DNA of 64,000 nucleotides from Bacteroidaceae bacterium (GCA_017465905.1 JAFTVE010000009.1:1-64000), one strand, 5' to 3'. Positions 31,289-40,659 are shown, counted from the first letter of the stretch. The notes: generated by a model from the sequence alone, not told the origin. A program made the numbers and translations.

Positions 31289-34198
31289 ATGAAAAAGTTT
31301 TTATTTTCTATGCTGTCCGTAGTAGCCGCCACGCTGATGCTCTCATCATGTGCTGGCAAGCGCAGCTACGAGACAGTCGACGGCGACCCCATGCAGAGCC
31401 GTATCTACACATTGGACAATGGGTTGAAGGTGTACCTCACCGTAAATAAGGAGACTCCGCGCATACAGACCTACATCCCCGTGCGTGTGGGTGGCAAGAA
31501 CGACCCCGCCGAGACTACCGGCCTTGCCCACTACTTCGAGCACCTGATGTTCAAGGGCACCGAGAACTTCGGCACACAGAACTACGCCGAGGAGAAGCCC
31601 CTGCTCGACCAGATTGAGGCACTCTTCGAGGTGTACCGCACCAAGACCGACGAGGCCGAGCGCACCGCCATCTACCGCCAGATCGACAGCCTCTCCTACG
31701 AGGCATCCAAGCTCTCCATCCCCAACGAGTATGACAAGCTGATGGCTGCCATCGGTGCCGACGGCACCAACGCCTACACCAGCTTCGATGTCACCTGCTA
31801 CATCGAGGATATCCCCTCCAACCAGCTGGAAAACTGGGCAAAGATTCAGGCCGACCGCTTCAAGCACAACGTCATCCGCGGTTTCCATACCGAGCTGGAG
31901 ACCGTATATGAGGAGAAGAACATGAGCCTCACCCGCGATAGCCGCAAGCTCACCGAGGCCATGTTCTCGGCACTGTTTACCCACCACCCCTACGGCACAC
32001 AGACCGTGCTGGGCACACAGGAGCACCTCAAGAACCCCTCCATCACCAACATCAAAAACTATTATAAGAAATGGTATGTGCCCAACAATATGGCGATCTG
32101 TATGTCGGGCGACTTCGACTTCGATGAGGCGATGGACATCATCGAGAAGTACTTCGGCGATATGCAGCCCAACCCCGAGCTGCAGATGATGAGCTTCGAG
32201 CCCGAGGCCGAGATCACCGAGCCCATCGTGCGCGAGGTGTGGGGCCTGGAGTCAGAGCGCGTAGCCCTCGCATGGCGCTTCCCCGGTGCTGCTTCCGACG
32301 AGGCACTCATGCTGAGCGTCATCAGCTCCATCATGAGCAACGGCCAGGCAGGTCTCATCGACCTTAACCTCATGCAGGAGCAGAAGCTGCTCTCGGCCTA
32401 TGCCTTCCCCTACGACCAGACCGACTACACGGCCTACTTCATGCAGGGCTCTCCCAAGCAGGGACAGTCGCTCGATGAGGTGAAGGAGCTGCTGCTCGCT
32501 CAGATCGACGCCCTGCGCCGTGGCGATTGGGATGAGTCGCTGCTCGCTGCCGGCATCGCCAACTACAAGCTACAGGTGCAGCAGATGCTCGAGGACAACA
32601 GCTCGCGTGCCGACCTCTTCGTCACCAGCTTCGTCAACGGACAGCCTTGGGCCGATATGGTACACCGCGTAGAGCGCATGGAGCAGATCACCAAGGCCGA
32701 TGTCGTGGCCTTTGCCAATGCCCACCTCAAGGACAACAACTACGCCATCGTCTACAAGCGTCAGGGGCAGGATCTCGGCGTGAAGAAGATTGCCAAGCCC
32801 GCCATCACACCTATCTTCATGAACCGCGACACCACCAGCGCCTTCCTCCGCGAGGTGCAGGCATCGGTAGTGGCTCCCATCGAGCCCGTCTTCGTGGACT
32901 TCGAGAAAGACATGAGCCGCGGCACCGTAGGCAACCTTCCCTTATTATATAAGAAGAACGAGATGAACGACATCTTCTCTCTCCAGTACATCTTCGACTT
33001 CGGTGCCAACGAGATGAAGGCACTCTCTACCGCTCGCGACTACCTCGACTACCTGGGCACATCAGACATGACAGCCGCCCAGATCAAGCAGGCCTTCTAC
33101 AACCTCGCCTGCAGCTACTACATCAGTGTAGGCAATACACAGGCCACCATCAGTCTCAGCGGTCTGTCTGAGAATATGGCCGAGGCCATCGCCCTGCTCG
33201 AGAAGGTCATCGCCGACGCACTGCCCAACCAGGCTGCTTACGACAACCTCGTGGCCGACATCCTCAAGTCACGTGCCAATGGCAAGGCCAACCAGAACAC
33301 CAACTTCACCCGCCTGCGCCAGTACGGCATCTACGGTCCCGTCAATCCCTCGAAGAACATCCTCAGCGAGAGCGAGCTCCGCAGCATGAAGCCCGAGGCA
33401 CTCATCGCCACCATCGCCCAGCTCCCCACCTATGAGCACCGCGTGCTCTACTACGGCCCCATGGCCATGGAAGAGGTGTCGGCTACCGTGGCCGGCTTGC
33501 ACAAGGTACCCGCTGAGCTGAAGGCTATGGCAAAGAACGAGGCCTTCCAGTACCAGCGTGCCGATGAGAACATCGTCTACATAGCCCCCTACGACGCCAA
33601 CCAGATATACATGTCGGCCGTGTCAAACCAGGGCGAGCAGTATGATGTGTCAAAGACACCCATCATCACCCTCTACAACGAGTACTTCGGTGGTGGCATG
33701 AACAGCATCGTGTTCCAGGAGATGCGCGAGGCCCGCGGCCTCGCCTACAGCGCTTCGGCCCGCATGATAGAGCCTTGGCGCACTGAGGATCCCGCCTACT
33801 ACTGGACCTACATCGCCACGCAGAACGACAAGATGATCGATGCGCTCACAGCCTTCGACGAGATTATCAACAATATGCCCGTGAGCGAGAAAGCCTTCGA
33901 CATTGCCAAGGAGGCCCTCATCAGCCGCCTGCGCACCGAGCGCATCACACGCGACCGCGTGCTCACCTACTACCTCGACCAGGAGGAGCTGGGCCTCACT
34001 GAGGACACCCGCCGCCAGCTCTACGAAGCCGTGCAGGGCATGACCCTCGCCGATGTGGTAGCCTACCAGCAGGCCAACGTCAAGGACCGCAAGTACATCA
34101 CCTGCATCCTCGGTCGCGAAGCCGACCTCGACATGAAGTCATTGGAGAAGTGGGGCAAGATTATCCGTCTCACCCCGGAAGACATCTTCGGGTATTGA
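31289..34198 (+). CDS. M16 family zinc metallopeptidase lipoprotein (PqqL/insulinase type)
   Basis: 969 residues from the ATG at 31289, giving lipoprotein signal MKKFLFSMLSVVAATLMLSSC (Cys21). Four M16 lobes: the first carries the inverted zinc motif HYFEH (His81, Glu84, His85) within TTGLAHYFEHLMFKGT, with the distal Glu in ELETVYEEKNM; the second half has the inactive paired domain with EYFGGGMNSIVFQEMREARGLAYS. Degrades peptides in the periplasm or at the outer membrane. The patatin-like gene starts 2 bp after its stop, so translation is probably coupled. Confidence 0.92.
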   Translation: MKKFLFSMLSVVAATLMLSSCAGKRSYETVDGDPMQSRIYTLDNGLKVYLTVNKETPRIQTYIPVRVGGKNDPAETTGLAHYFEHLMFKGTENFGTQNYAEEKPLLDQIEALFEVYRTKTDEAERTAIYRQIDSLSYEASKLSIPNEYDKLMAAIGADGTNAYTSFDVTCYIEDIPSNQLENWAKIQADRFKHNVIRGFHTELETVYEEKNMSLTRDSRKLTEAMFSALFTHHPYGTQTVLGTQEHLKNPSITNIKNYYKKWYVPNNMAICMSGDFDFDEAMDIIEKYFGDMQPNPELQMMSFEPEAEITEPIVREVWGLESERVALAWRFPGAASDEALMLSVISSIMSNGQAGLIDLNLMQEQKLLSAYAFPYDQTDYTAYFMQGSPKQGQSLDEVKELLLAQIDALRRGDWDESLLAAGIANYKLQVQQMLEDNSSRADLFVTSFVNGQPWADMVHRVERMEQITKADVVAFANAHLKDNNYAIVYKRQGQDLGVKKIAKPAITPIFMNRDTTSAFLREVQASVVAPIEPVFVDFEKDMSRGTVGNLPLLYKKNEMNDIFSLQYIFDFGANEMKALSTARDYLDYLGTSDMTAAQIKQAFYNLACSYYISVGNTQATISLSGLSENMAEAIALLEKVIADALPNQAAYDNLVADILKSRANGKANQNTNFTRLRQYGIYGPVNPSKNILSESELRSMKPEALIATIAQLPTYEHRVLYYGPMAMEEVSATVAGLHKVPAELKAMAKNEAFQYQRADENIVYIAPYDANQIYMSAVSNQGEQYDVSKTPIITLYNEYFGGGMNSIVFQEMREARGLAYSASARMIEPWRTEDPAYYWTYIATQNDKMIDALTAFDEIINNMPVSEKAFDIAKEALISRLRTERITRDRVLTYYLDQEELGLTEDTRRQLYEAVQGMTLADVVAYQQANVKDRKYITCILGREADLDMKSLEKWGKIIRLTPEDIFGY

Positions 34199-34200
34199 CC

Positions 34201-35037
34201 ATGACAGATAAGTTTAGACATACAGCCCTTGTGCTTGAAGGTGGCGGCATGCGCGGAGTATTCACGAGCGGTGTGCTCGACTGGATGCTCGACCATGCCA
34301 TCACCTTCCCCTACCTCGTAGGAGTATCGGCAGGTTCGAGCAATGCACTGTCGTTCGCCTCACAACAACGTGGTCGTGCCAAGTACACTTTTGCCGACCT
34401 GCAGGCCGAGCGTCATTACCTCGGCGTAGGCAACCTCTTCCGTCACCGCAGCATCATGGATATGGATCTCCTCTATCATGAGTTGCCCGAAACATTATGG
34501 CCCTACGACTATGCCGCCTACCGCGACAACCCCATGCGAGTGGAGAGCGTAGCTACAGACTGCCTCACTGGCGGAGCCGTATACCTCGAAGAAAAGGAGA
34601 ATACTGAGCGCATCATCAATATCGTGCGTGCCTCCTCCAGTCTACCCTTTGCATGCCCCATAGCTCATGTCGATGGACGTCCCATGCTCGATGGCGGCAT
34701 TGCCGACTCCATCCCCCTGCAGCATGCCTTTGAGCAGGGCTACGAGAAAGCCATAGTAGTGCTCACTCGCCATCGAGGCTACCGCAAGGATGAGAAGCCA
34801 CCCCGCATACCATCGTTCATCTATAGCCGCTATCCCAAGTTGCGCGAGGCTCTGCGTACCCGTGGCAAGCGCTACAATAACCAGCTCGCCTGGGTAGAAC
34901 AGTTGGAGGACGAAGGACGCATCACCGTCATCCGCCCAGCCCACCCTGTCGACGTGGCACGCATCGAAACCAATATGGACAAGATGAATGCCCTCTACCA
35001 CCATGGTTTCGAGATGGCCGAGAAGATACTGGGATAA
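34201..35037 (+). CDS. Patatin-like phospholipase (YjjU type)
   Basis: 278 residues. Ser-Asp dyad enzyme with the oxyanion loop LEGGGMRGVFTSGVLD, the nucleophile elbow GVSAGSSNA (Ser43) and the catalytic Asp in MLDGGIADSIPL. Resembles the E. coli YjjU/RssA-like bacterial patatins with a C-terminal extension (VDVARIETNMDKMNALYHHG). No signal peptide; probably cytosolic or membrane-associated lipid acyl hydrolase. Start at ATG 34201, 2 bp after the M16 stop; the frame is open farther up but that overlaps the protease. Confidence 0.88.
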   Translation: MTDKFRHTALVLEGGGMRGVFTSGVLDWMLDHAITFPYLVGVSAGSSNALSFASQQRGRAKYTFADLQAERHYLGVGNLFRHRSIMDMDLLYHELPETLWPYDYAAYRDNPMRVESVATDCLTGGAVYLEEKENTERIINIVRASSSLPFACPIAHVDGRPMLDGGIADSIPLQHAFEQGYEKAIVVLTRHRGYRKDEKPPRIPSFIYSRYPKLREALRTRGKRYNNQLAWVEQLEDEGRITVIRPAHPVDVARIETNMDKMNALYHHGFEMAEKILG

Positions 35038-35090
35038 AGAAGAGGAGTACCTTCATCTGGGAAAAGCACGATGAAAAGGCGGTTTTTAGA

Positions 35091-35123
35091 ACAAAAAGGA
35101 CGCATCAAGATGCGTCCTTTTGT
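35091..35123. terminator. Bidirectional rho-independent terminator
   Basis: ACAAAAAGGACGCAT and ATGCGTCCTTTTGT form a stem with a 4-nt loop, A-rich on the left and T-rich on the right, between convergent patatin (+) and fabZ (-) genes. Confidence 0.75.
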
Positions 35124-35146
35124 TGTGATTATGGTAAATCTAAACC

Positions 35147-35581
35147 TTAAATAAGGGCAAACGAGAGGTTGCCACGGCAACAAAGCTTACCATCGACCTT
35201 GGCCTCTGCCTTGGCAAAGACAATAGCCTGACGACGATCTGTGATAGTGGAGCGGATGACAATGGTGTCACCTGGACGAACCTGATGCTTGAAGCGCACG
35301 TTGTCGATACCTGTGTATAGAGGGCGCTTGCTCTTGATCTCGTCGCCAAGGAGTAGCGCACACGACTGAGCCATCATCTCGCATAGGATGACACCTGGTA
35401 CCACGGGGTAGTCGGGGAAGTGACCCTGGATGAAAAACTCGTCGCCACGCACCTTATAGGTTGCCACAGCATAGTGTTGCTCAGTGCCGTCGGCAGCTGT
35501 CTCGGTCTCTACCACAATGGAGTCGACAAGCAACATCGGCTCGCGATGAGGAAGATAGGTCTTGATTTCTTCTCTGTCCAT
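35147..35581 (-). CDS. fabZ: 3-hydroxyacyl-ACP dehydratase, FabZ-like
   Basis: 144-residue hot-dog fold enzyme that dehydrates 3-hydroxyacyl-ACP in type II fatty acid synthesis. The active site is in GHFPDYPVVPGVILCEMMAQ, with His54 and Glu68. N-terminal YLPHREPMLLVDSI is the FabZ signature. Downstream of fabF by 15 bp, so fabH-fabF-fabZ form a minus-strand cluster. Bacteroidota often have more than one FabZ; this one may serve a dedicated lipid, but that is not shown here. Confidence 0.88.
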   Translation of the reverse strand: MDREEIKTYLPHREPMLLVDSIVVETETAADGTEQHYAVATYKVRGDEFFIQGHFPDYPVVPGVILCEMMAQSCALLLGDEIKSKRPLYTGIDNVRFKHQVRPGDTIVIRSTITDRRQAIVFAKAEAKVDGKLCCRGNLSFALI

Positions 35582-35596
35582 ATTGTTTTAGCAAAC

Positions 35597-36841
35597 TCAA
35601 TTCATCTTCTTCAATACCACACAGGCATTGTGCCCCCCGAAGCCCAGAGAGTTGGATGCAGCCATGGTCACATCGGCCTCAACAGCCTTGTTGGGCACGT
35701 AGTTGAGGTCGCACTCGGGGTCGGGCTCCTTGTAATTGATAGTAGGAGGCACGATGCCATGCTTCACGGCCAAGGCGGTGGCGATGAGTTCTATACCACC
35801 AGCAGCACCGAGCATGTGACCTGTCATCGACTTGGTGGAGCTGATAAGTGCCTTGCGGGCATCCTCTTCGCCAAGGGCAAGCTTGATGGCGTAGGTCTCG
35901 GTCTTGTCGTTGAGCGGAGTGCTGGTACCGTGTGCATTGATATAGAGGGTCTCGTCAGAGGTGTAGCCAGCCTCATCGAGTGCCATGCGGATAGCCTTCG
36001 AAGCTGGTATACCGTCGGGGCGCGGAGCAGTGTAGTGGTGGGCATCGCAGGTGTTGCCATAGCCAACGACCTCGGCATAGATGGTAGCGCCACGCTTCAC
36101 GGCATGCTCATACTCTTCAAATACCAGTATACCGGCACCTTCGGCCATGGTAAAGCCACTGCGACGGGCATCGAATGGCGTGCAGGCATCTTCCAAGGTC
36201 TCGGCATTGGTGAGCGCACGGCTATTGGCAAAGCCACCGATTGCCAGAGGGTGTACGGCAGCCTCGGAGCCACCGGTAATGATGGCATCGGCAAGACCAT
36301 ACTTGATGGCACGGAATGCCTCACCGGCTGAGTGGGTACCTGTAGCACAGGCAGTCACGATGGGCAGACAGGGGCCTTGGGCATTATGACGGATAGCGAT
36401 ATTGCCCGAAGCAATATTGGCAATCATTGTAGGTACAAACAGGGGAGAGATGCGGCGTGCTCCTTCATTGAGTAGTTTTTCGGTCTCGCGCACGAAAGTG
36501 TTGATGCCGCCGATACCCGAGCCTACGTATACGCCGAAGCGATCGGGCTCGATATTCTCGCCGCTCACCAGACCACTGTCCTTCACTGCCTGATTGGCTG
36601 CAGCCATAGCATACTGGCAAAAGAGATCCATCTTGCGTACATCGGCACGCTCAAGGCCGTTGGCCATAGGATCGAAATCCTTCACTTGAGCTACAATGCG
36701 CACAGGGAGGTCCACATCGTCATATCCTTGGATAAAGTTCAAGCCACTCTTACCTTCTTTCAGACTGTTCCAAAAGTCGGCAACTGTGTTTCCCACAGGG
36801 CTGATGGTGCCCAAGCCAGTAATTACAACTCTTCTTTCCAT
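35597..36841 (-). CDS. fabF: 3-oxoacyl-ACP synthase II
   Basis: 414-residue condensing enzyme that elongates acyl-ACP with malonyl-ACP. Cys-His-His triad: Cys165 in VTACATGTHSAG, His in INAHGTSTPLND and His in SMTGHMLGAAGG. Thiolase-fold length and start (RRVVITGLGTISPVGNTV) are canonical. fabH is 53 bp upstream, fabZ 15 bp downstream. No acpP gene lies between them, unlike the common acpP-fabF pairing. Confidence 0.94.
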   Translation of the reverse strand: MERRVVITGLGTISPVGNTVADFWNSLKEGKSGLNFIQGYDDVDLPVRIVAQVKDFDPMANGLERADVRKMDLFCQYAMAAANQAVKDSGLVSGENIEPDRFGVYVGSGIGGINTFVRETEKLLNEGARRISPLFVPTMIANIASGNIAIRHNAQGPCLPIVTACATGTHSAGEAFRAIKYGLADAIITGGSEAAVHPLAIGGFANSRALTNAETLEDACTPFDARRSGFTMAEGAGILVFEEYEHAVKRGATIYAEVVGYGNTCDAHHYTAPRPDGIPASKAIRMALDEAGYTSDETLYINAHGTSTPLNDKTETYAIKLALGEEDARKALISSTKSMTGHMLGAAGGIELIATALAVKHGIVPPTINYKEPDPECDLNYVPNKAVEADVTMAASNSLGFGGHNACVVLKKMN

Positions 36842-36894
36842 GTTATATCTTATTCTGTTTTTCTTAATACTTGTTAATAACGTTGCAAATATAG

Positions 36895-37848
36895 TTATTT
36901 ATTCCATTCGATGATACACGCACCCGTGGTAAATCCTGCACCAAAAGCACTAAACGCGAGCAAATCGCCATTTTTTAACTTTCCTTCACGGTTCAACTCA
37001 TCGAGCAGCATGGGAATACTTGCCGATGAGGTGTTGCCATACTTGTCCATATTGACAGGGAACTTTGCCGTATCCATATTGAACCGATGACGGATGAAAT
37101 CATTGATTCGGAAGTTTGCCTGATGGAGCACGTAGTAGGTGATGTCATTCTTGTCCAACCCTGCATCACTGAGCACAGCCAAGAGGTCGCGCAATGAGCA
37201 TGTGACAGCAGTCTTGAATACCTCTTGCCCTGCCATGTAGAGGGGAATATGCTCTTCTTCCTTGGTAATGAAAGGGGTGGGTTCGAGCTTGCGCTTGTAG
37301 TGCAACACATCAAGGTTGCTCTTCGACGACACTTTGATGGCTCGCAGCCCATCGCCACGTGTCACTACCATAGCACCGGCACCATCGCCAAAGAGCACGC
37401 AGGTGCTGCGGTCATTCCAGTCGACCATGCGGGTGGGTTCCTCGGCTGCCATCACCAAGATATTAGCAGCGCGGCCTGACTGCAGCAGTGCCTCAGCAAA
37501 GTCAATGGCATAGATGAAACCCGAGCAGGCTGCATTGAGGTCTACGCAAGGGCACGATGCACCTATCTTGCCTTCTACGATGCTCGCTACAGACGGTGTG
37601 ACATATTCGGACACTACATTAGAACAGATGATATAGTCAATATCCGCCGCTTTCATGCCCGCATCATCCAATGCTTTTTGGGCAGCCTCGGCAGCGAGAT
37701 CCTCAAGATTCTCGTCAGTGATGATTTGCCGTGTGCAGATACCTGTGCGCTCACGAATCCACTCATCACTGGTGTCCATTATCTTCGACAGGTCGTCATT
37801 TGTCAAGGTGTGCTTAGGATGTGCACTACCGGTTCCAATTATTCTCAT
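36895..37848 (-). CDS. fabH: 3-oxoacyl-ACP synthase III
   Basis: 317-residue initiation condensing enzyme joining an acyl-CoA primer and malonyl-ACP. Catalytic Cys108 is in NAACSGFIYAID, the His is in VLHQANFRI and the Asn in KYGNTSSASIP, all present. Starts MRIIGTGSAHPKHTLTNDDL. First gene of the fabH-fabF-fabZ cluster; promoter box TACTTTTG at 37872-37879. Confidence 0.94.
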   Translation of the reverse strand: MRIIGTGSAHPKHTLTNDDLSKIMDTSDEWIRERTGICTRQIITDENLEDLAAEAAQKALDDAGMKAADIDYIICSNVVSEYVTPSVASIVEGKIGASCPCVDLNAACSGFIYAIDFAEALLQSGRAANILVMAAEEPTRMVDWNDRSTCVLFGDGAGAMVVTRGDGLRAIKVSSKSNLDVLHYKRKLEPTPFITKEEEHIPLYMAGQEVFKTAVTCSLRDLLAVLSDAGLDKNDITYYVLHQANFRINDFIRHRFNMDTAKFPVNMDKYGNTSSASIPMLLDELNREGKLKNGDLLAFSAFGAGFTTGACIIEWNK

Positions 37849-37871
37849 ACGAAATGCTTAAAAAATTCGGT

Positions 37872-37879
37872 GCAAAAGT
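37872..37879 (-). promoter_or_regulatory. -7 box (TACTTTTG) of fabH
   Basis: Minus-strand TAnnTTTG box 23 nt upstream of the fabH ATG. The region 37880-38030 between the divergent promoters shows no gene. Confidence 0.6.
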
Positions 37880-38032
37880 ACACAATCCCTCCCACCCACT
37901 CAACAAAAGGGGTGCGGATGTGGCAGGAGACGGGCTCCATAGGGACAAAATGCGTGAATTGAGGGGTAAAGGGGCGAAATCCATATAGGGGTGAAAATCC
38001 CCCTAAATCTGCATTTATTCATTCCTTTTTCG

Positions 38033-38040
38033 TACTTTTG
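38033..38040 (+). promoter_or_regulatory. Distal -7 box (TACTTTTG) of the LytTR gene
   Basis: A TACTTTTG box 110 nt upstream of the ATG at 38151. Together with the proximal box at 38104 it suggests two start sites. Confidence 0.45.
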
Positions 38041-38070
38041 CAGTAAGGCATGAAGATTATTGCACTCGCT

Positions 38071-38095
38071 GAGAATAAAACTTGTTTATTCGCTC
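38071..38095 (+). promoter_or_regulatory. Inverted repeat upstream of the proximal LytTR gene promoter
   Basis: GAGAATAAA and TTTATTCGCTC form an inverted repeat that ends 8 bp before the -7 box TATCTTTG. It matches the arrangement in front of the M16 gene (31207-31245), including CGCTC and the CGTA run-in to the box. Confidence 0.5.
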
Positions 38096-38103
38096 GTTTT
38101 TCG

Positions 38104-38111
38104 TATCTTTG
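38104..38111 (+). promoter_or_regulatory. Proximal -7 box (TATCTTTG) of the LytTR gene
   Basis: Canonical box 39 nt upstream of the ATG at 38151. Confidence 0.6.
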
Positions 38112-38150
38112 CCCAATATTTACAACAAATCCAACCAAAATGTGCAAACT

Positions 38151-39053
38151 ATGGAACTAAATAAGAAAGCACCACGATACCTTCTTGAGAGCCGTACGCT
38201 GACCGGTTCGGTCATCTTCATTGTGCTCTTTTCTATCCTTTTCATGATTATATATGGCCCCTACTCCTCCACTTCATGGCTCACACTGATGTTTCAGGAG
38301 CAAGAGAGCAGCGAGGTCTACAGTGGTTTCCGCATGGTAATGGCCTCGGTGGCCTTCTATCTTGTGGCCATCGCCTTCCTCATATTAAGCAAGGTGTTGC
38401 TTCATCAAGTACATCGCAGACATCCGATTACCAATGGACAGCTGATGCTGTGGGTCGGAGGCGAAGTAGTGATGGAATCATTCATTTATACAGTTTTCAC
38501 CGAACTTTTTGTCATCACCAACCCCAATATATTCCTATCAATCCTCGGGCGTTCCATATTGGTATTGGCCTTTATCCTCATCGTGCCGTATGTAATATGT
38601 GTACTCTATGCCACTACCCGCTACCAGCGCCTTCTGCTTGACCGCATAGGCATGAATATGGTGAATGACAAGACCGACAATACCGATCCCAAACTCATCC
38701 ACCTCGTGGACAGCACAGGGAAACTAAAGATGAGCATCAGTATCGACAGCCTCTATTATGTGGAGTCGCAGGATAACTACGTGAAGATATACTACGAAGC
38801 CGATGGCAAGCTATGCAACTATATGCTGCGCAGCACAACCAAAGCCATCGAGAACAAGTTTGGCGAGTACCTCATCCGCTGCCACCGTGGCTATATCGTC
38901 AACAAGAACAAGATAAAAATATTCCGTAACGACCGTGATGGTATGTACATCAAGCTCACGCACGATGGCATCAAGCAGATACCCGTATCAAAGTCATACT
39001 CATCGAACATCCAGCGCGTATTAGCTCACAACGCCGAAAAGGAGGAGGCTTGA
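38151..39053 (+). CDS. Membrane-embedded LytTR DNA-binding regulator
   Basis: 300 residues. Four predicted TM segments at about 17-36, 64-85, 98-123 and 130-155, then a cytoplasmic linker and a LytTR DNA-binding domain at about 183-295 (IDSLYYVESQDNYVKIYY, ENKFGEYLIRCHRGYIVNKNKI, IPVSKSYSSNIQRVL). No receiver domain, so it is a one-component membrane regulator rather than a LytR/AlgR response regulator. The ATG at 38151 is chosen because the -7 box at 38104-38111 excludes the earlier in-frame ATG at 38082. No cognate operator is proven in the window. Confidence 0.88.
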   Translation: MELNKKAPRYLLESRTLTGSVIFIVLFSILFMIIYGPYSSTSWLTLMFQEQESSEVYSGFRMVMASVAFYLVAIAFLILSKVLLHQVHRRHPITNGQLMLWVGGEVVMESFIYTVFTELFVITNPNIFLSILGRSILVLAFILIVPYVICVLYATTRYQRLLLDRIGMNMVNDKTDNTDPKLIHLVDSTGKLKMSISIDSLYYVESQDNYVKIYYEADGKLCNYMLRSTTKAIENKFGEYLIRCHRGYIVNKNKIKIFRNDRDGMYIKLTHDGIKQIPVSKSYSSNIQRVLAHNAEKEEA

Positions 39054-39179
39054 ATCGGTGCAGACTATTAGAAAACATCCGATGAAAAGGGAGTTTTCTT
39101 CCCTAATCCAATAAACAAAGCACTACACGATGGAGACTCCAACATGTAGCGCTTAATTCATTTTCTTAAAGACAGATTC

Positions 39180-39755
39180 TTAATAGTTCTCGGCCTTCAC
39201 CTCAAAATAACCTTTGGGATGCAGGCAAGCAGGACAGCGATCGGGAGCCTTTTTCCCTGTAAAAGTATATCCACACTTGCGGCATTGCCAAGTTACGGGT
39301 TCAGGGCGGTGAAACACATGTTCACGCTCCATATTCTCCAACAAGCGTCGATAACGTTCCTCATGCTGCTGCTCGGCAACACAGATAGCGCGGTACATGA
39401 TGGCTATCTCCTTGAAGCCTTCATCTTCGGCAATGTCTGCATACGAGGGATACATATCGTACCACTCCTCGTGCTCGCCCTCTGCTGCAGCACGCAGATT
39501 GTCCATTGTCGTCTGTATCTCACCTGCAGGGTAGGCAGCACGCACCTCTACCATACCCCCTTCGAGGAAACGGAACATACGTTCAGCATGCATCTTCTCT
39601 TGATCAGCGGTCTCAAGGAAGATGGCAGCAATCTGTTCGAAGCCTTCGCGACGGGCCTCTTCAGCAAAATAGGTATAACGCATACGTGCCTGCGACTCAC
39701 CAGCAAATGAGGTAAGCAGATTCTTCTCGGTCAATGTACCTTTCACACTTTTCAT
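39180..39755 (-). CDS. rbr: Rubrerythrin
   Basis: 191-residue di-iron peroxidase that reduces hydrogen peroxide in anaerobes. N-terminal ferritin-like four-helix bundle with the ExxH iron motifs (ESQARMRYTYFAEEARREGFEQIA, ADQEKMHAERMF, AICVAEQQHEERY) and a C-terminal rubredoxin-like zinc/iron-binding domain with two CxxC pairs (CRKCGYTF...CPAC). Cytosolic. Typical of an anaerobic Bacteroidales oxidative-stress defence. Single-gene unit. The 39054-39179 gap before it holds only an imperfect inverted repeat near 39119-39156. Confidence 0.95.
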   Translation of the reverse strand: MKSVKGTLTEKNLLTSFAGESQARMRYTYFAEEARREGFEQIAAIFLETADQEKMHAERMFRFLEGGMVEVRAAYPAGEIQTTMDNLRAAAEGEHEEWYDMYPSYADIAEDEGFKEIAIMYRAICVAEQQHEERYRRLLENMEREHVFHRPEPVTWQCRKCGYTFTGKKAPDRCPACLHPKGYFEVKAENY

Positions 39756-39839
39756 ACGGATTCTCTTTTAGGTTTATGATGATACCCGAAAGAACACACA
39801 AAAGCCCGAAAAGGTTTACCGAAAAAATCAGACAGCTTC

Positions 39840-40619
39840 TCAATAAGAGGCCGTAGCCTTGACGCCTCGCGCAACCAAGCGTTCGACGATAGCATCAAGC
39901 TCTTCGCGTGTGGCTTTCATGAGACCCGACGATGGTGTTTCCCTATCTATAGTATATATCATCACTTCACGCGGTGCTATACTCACTACTGCATCTATCC
40001 ATGGATCCACATAGTGCGAAGTGGTATTGTCGACCGATACGCCCTCAGCATCAACGCCCTTCATGAACATCGTCTGCACTACGCATCGCCCCTCAAAATT
40101 GCGCATACAGGCTATCAGCTCATCCACATCGTAACGTCCAACAGGACGGTCCACCCGGGCAATGTATGCCGCATCTACCGTGTCGAGCTTCACGATATTG
40201 TTATCGACCAGCTTCAGAGCCTCGAACACCTCCTTTCGATTGATGCGCGTAGCATTAGTAAGTACGCTTACCTTGGCATTCGGGAAATAACGGTCGCGCA
40301 AAAACAACGTATCTCCAATAATTGAAGCGAATTCCGGATGCGCAGTAGGTTCTCCATTGCCTGCAAATGTCAGAACATCAGGAGTCATACCCTCACGCTG
40401 CATCTGCATGAGCTTTGCCTCCAAAGCCTCAGTCACCTCTTGGCGTGTAGGAAGCTTCGAGTGTGGCCTGCGGTCGGCATTGAAGCCACATTCGCAATAG
40501 ATACAATCAAATGTACAAACTTTTCCATCACCAGGCAACAAGTTGATACCCAGCGACACGCCCAATCGACGACTCTTTATAGGTCCAAATATTGGCGAAG
40601 GATATATTACGGTAGACAT
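39840..40619 (-). CDS. Radical SAM protein
   Basis: 259 residues with a radical SAM core: CTFDCIYC gives the CxxxCxxC cluster ligands Cys35, Cys39 and Cys42, followed by TFAGNGEPTAHPEF (GGE-like SAM motif) and VSVLTNATRI. N-terminal SPIFGPIKSRRLGVSLGINLLPG is a known signature of a conserved bacterial and archaeal radical SAM group near wybutosine/anaerobic-activase-like proteins. The reaction is unknown. No neighbouring substrate gene. Promoter box TACATTTG at 40652-40659. Confidence 0.88.
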   Translation of the reverse strand: MSTVIYPSPIFGPIKSRRLGVSLGINLLPGDGKVCTFDCIYCECGFNADRRPHSKLPTRQEVTEALEAKLMQMQREGMTPDVLTFAGNGEPTAHPEFASIIGDTLFLRDRYFPNAKVSVLTNATRINRKEVFEALKLVDNNIVKLDTVDAAYIARVDRPVGRYDVDELIACMRNFEGRCVVQTMFMKGVDAEGVSVDNTTSHYVDPWIDAVVSIAPREVMIYTIDRETPSSGLMKATREELDAIVERLVARGVKATASY

Positions 40620-40651
40620 ATTCCTTATAGTATATAATTATTATTTCTCTG

Positions 40652-40659
40652 CAAATGTA
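40652..40659 (-). promoter_or_regulatory. -7 box (TACATTTG) of the radical SAM gene
   Basis: Minus-strand box 32 nt upstream of the ATG at 40619. Confidence 0.55.
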
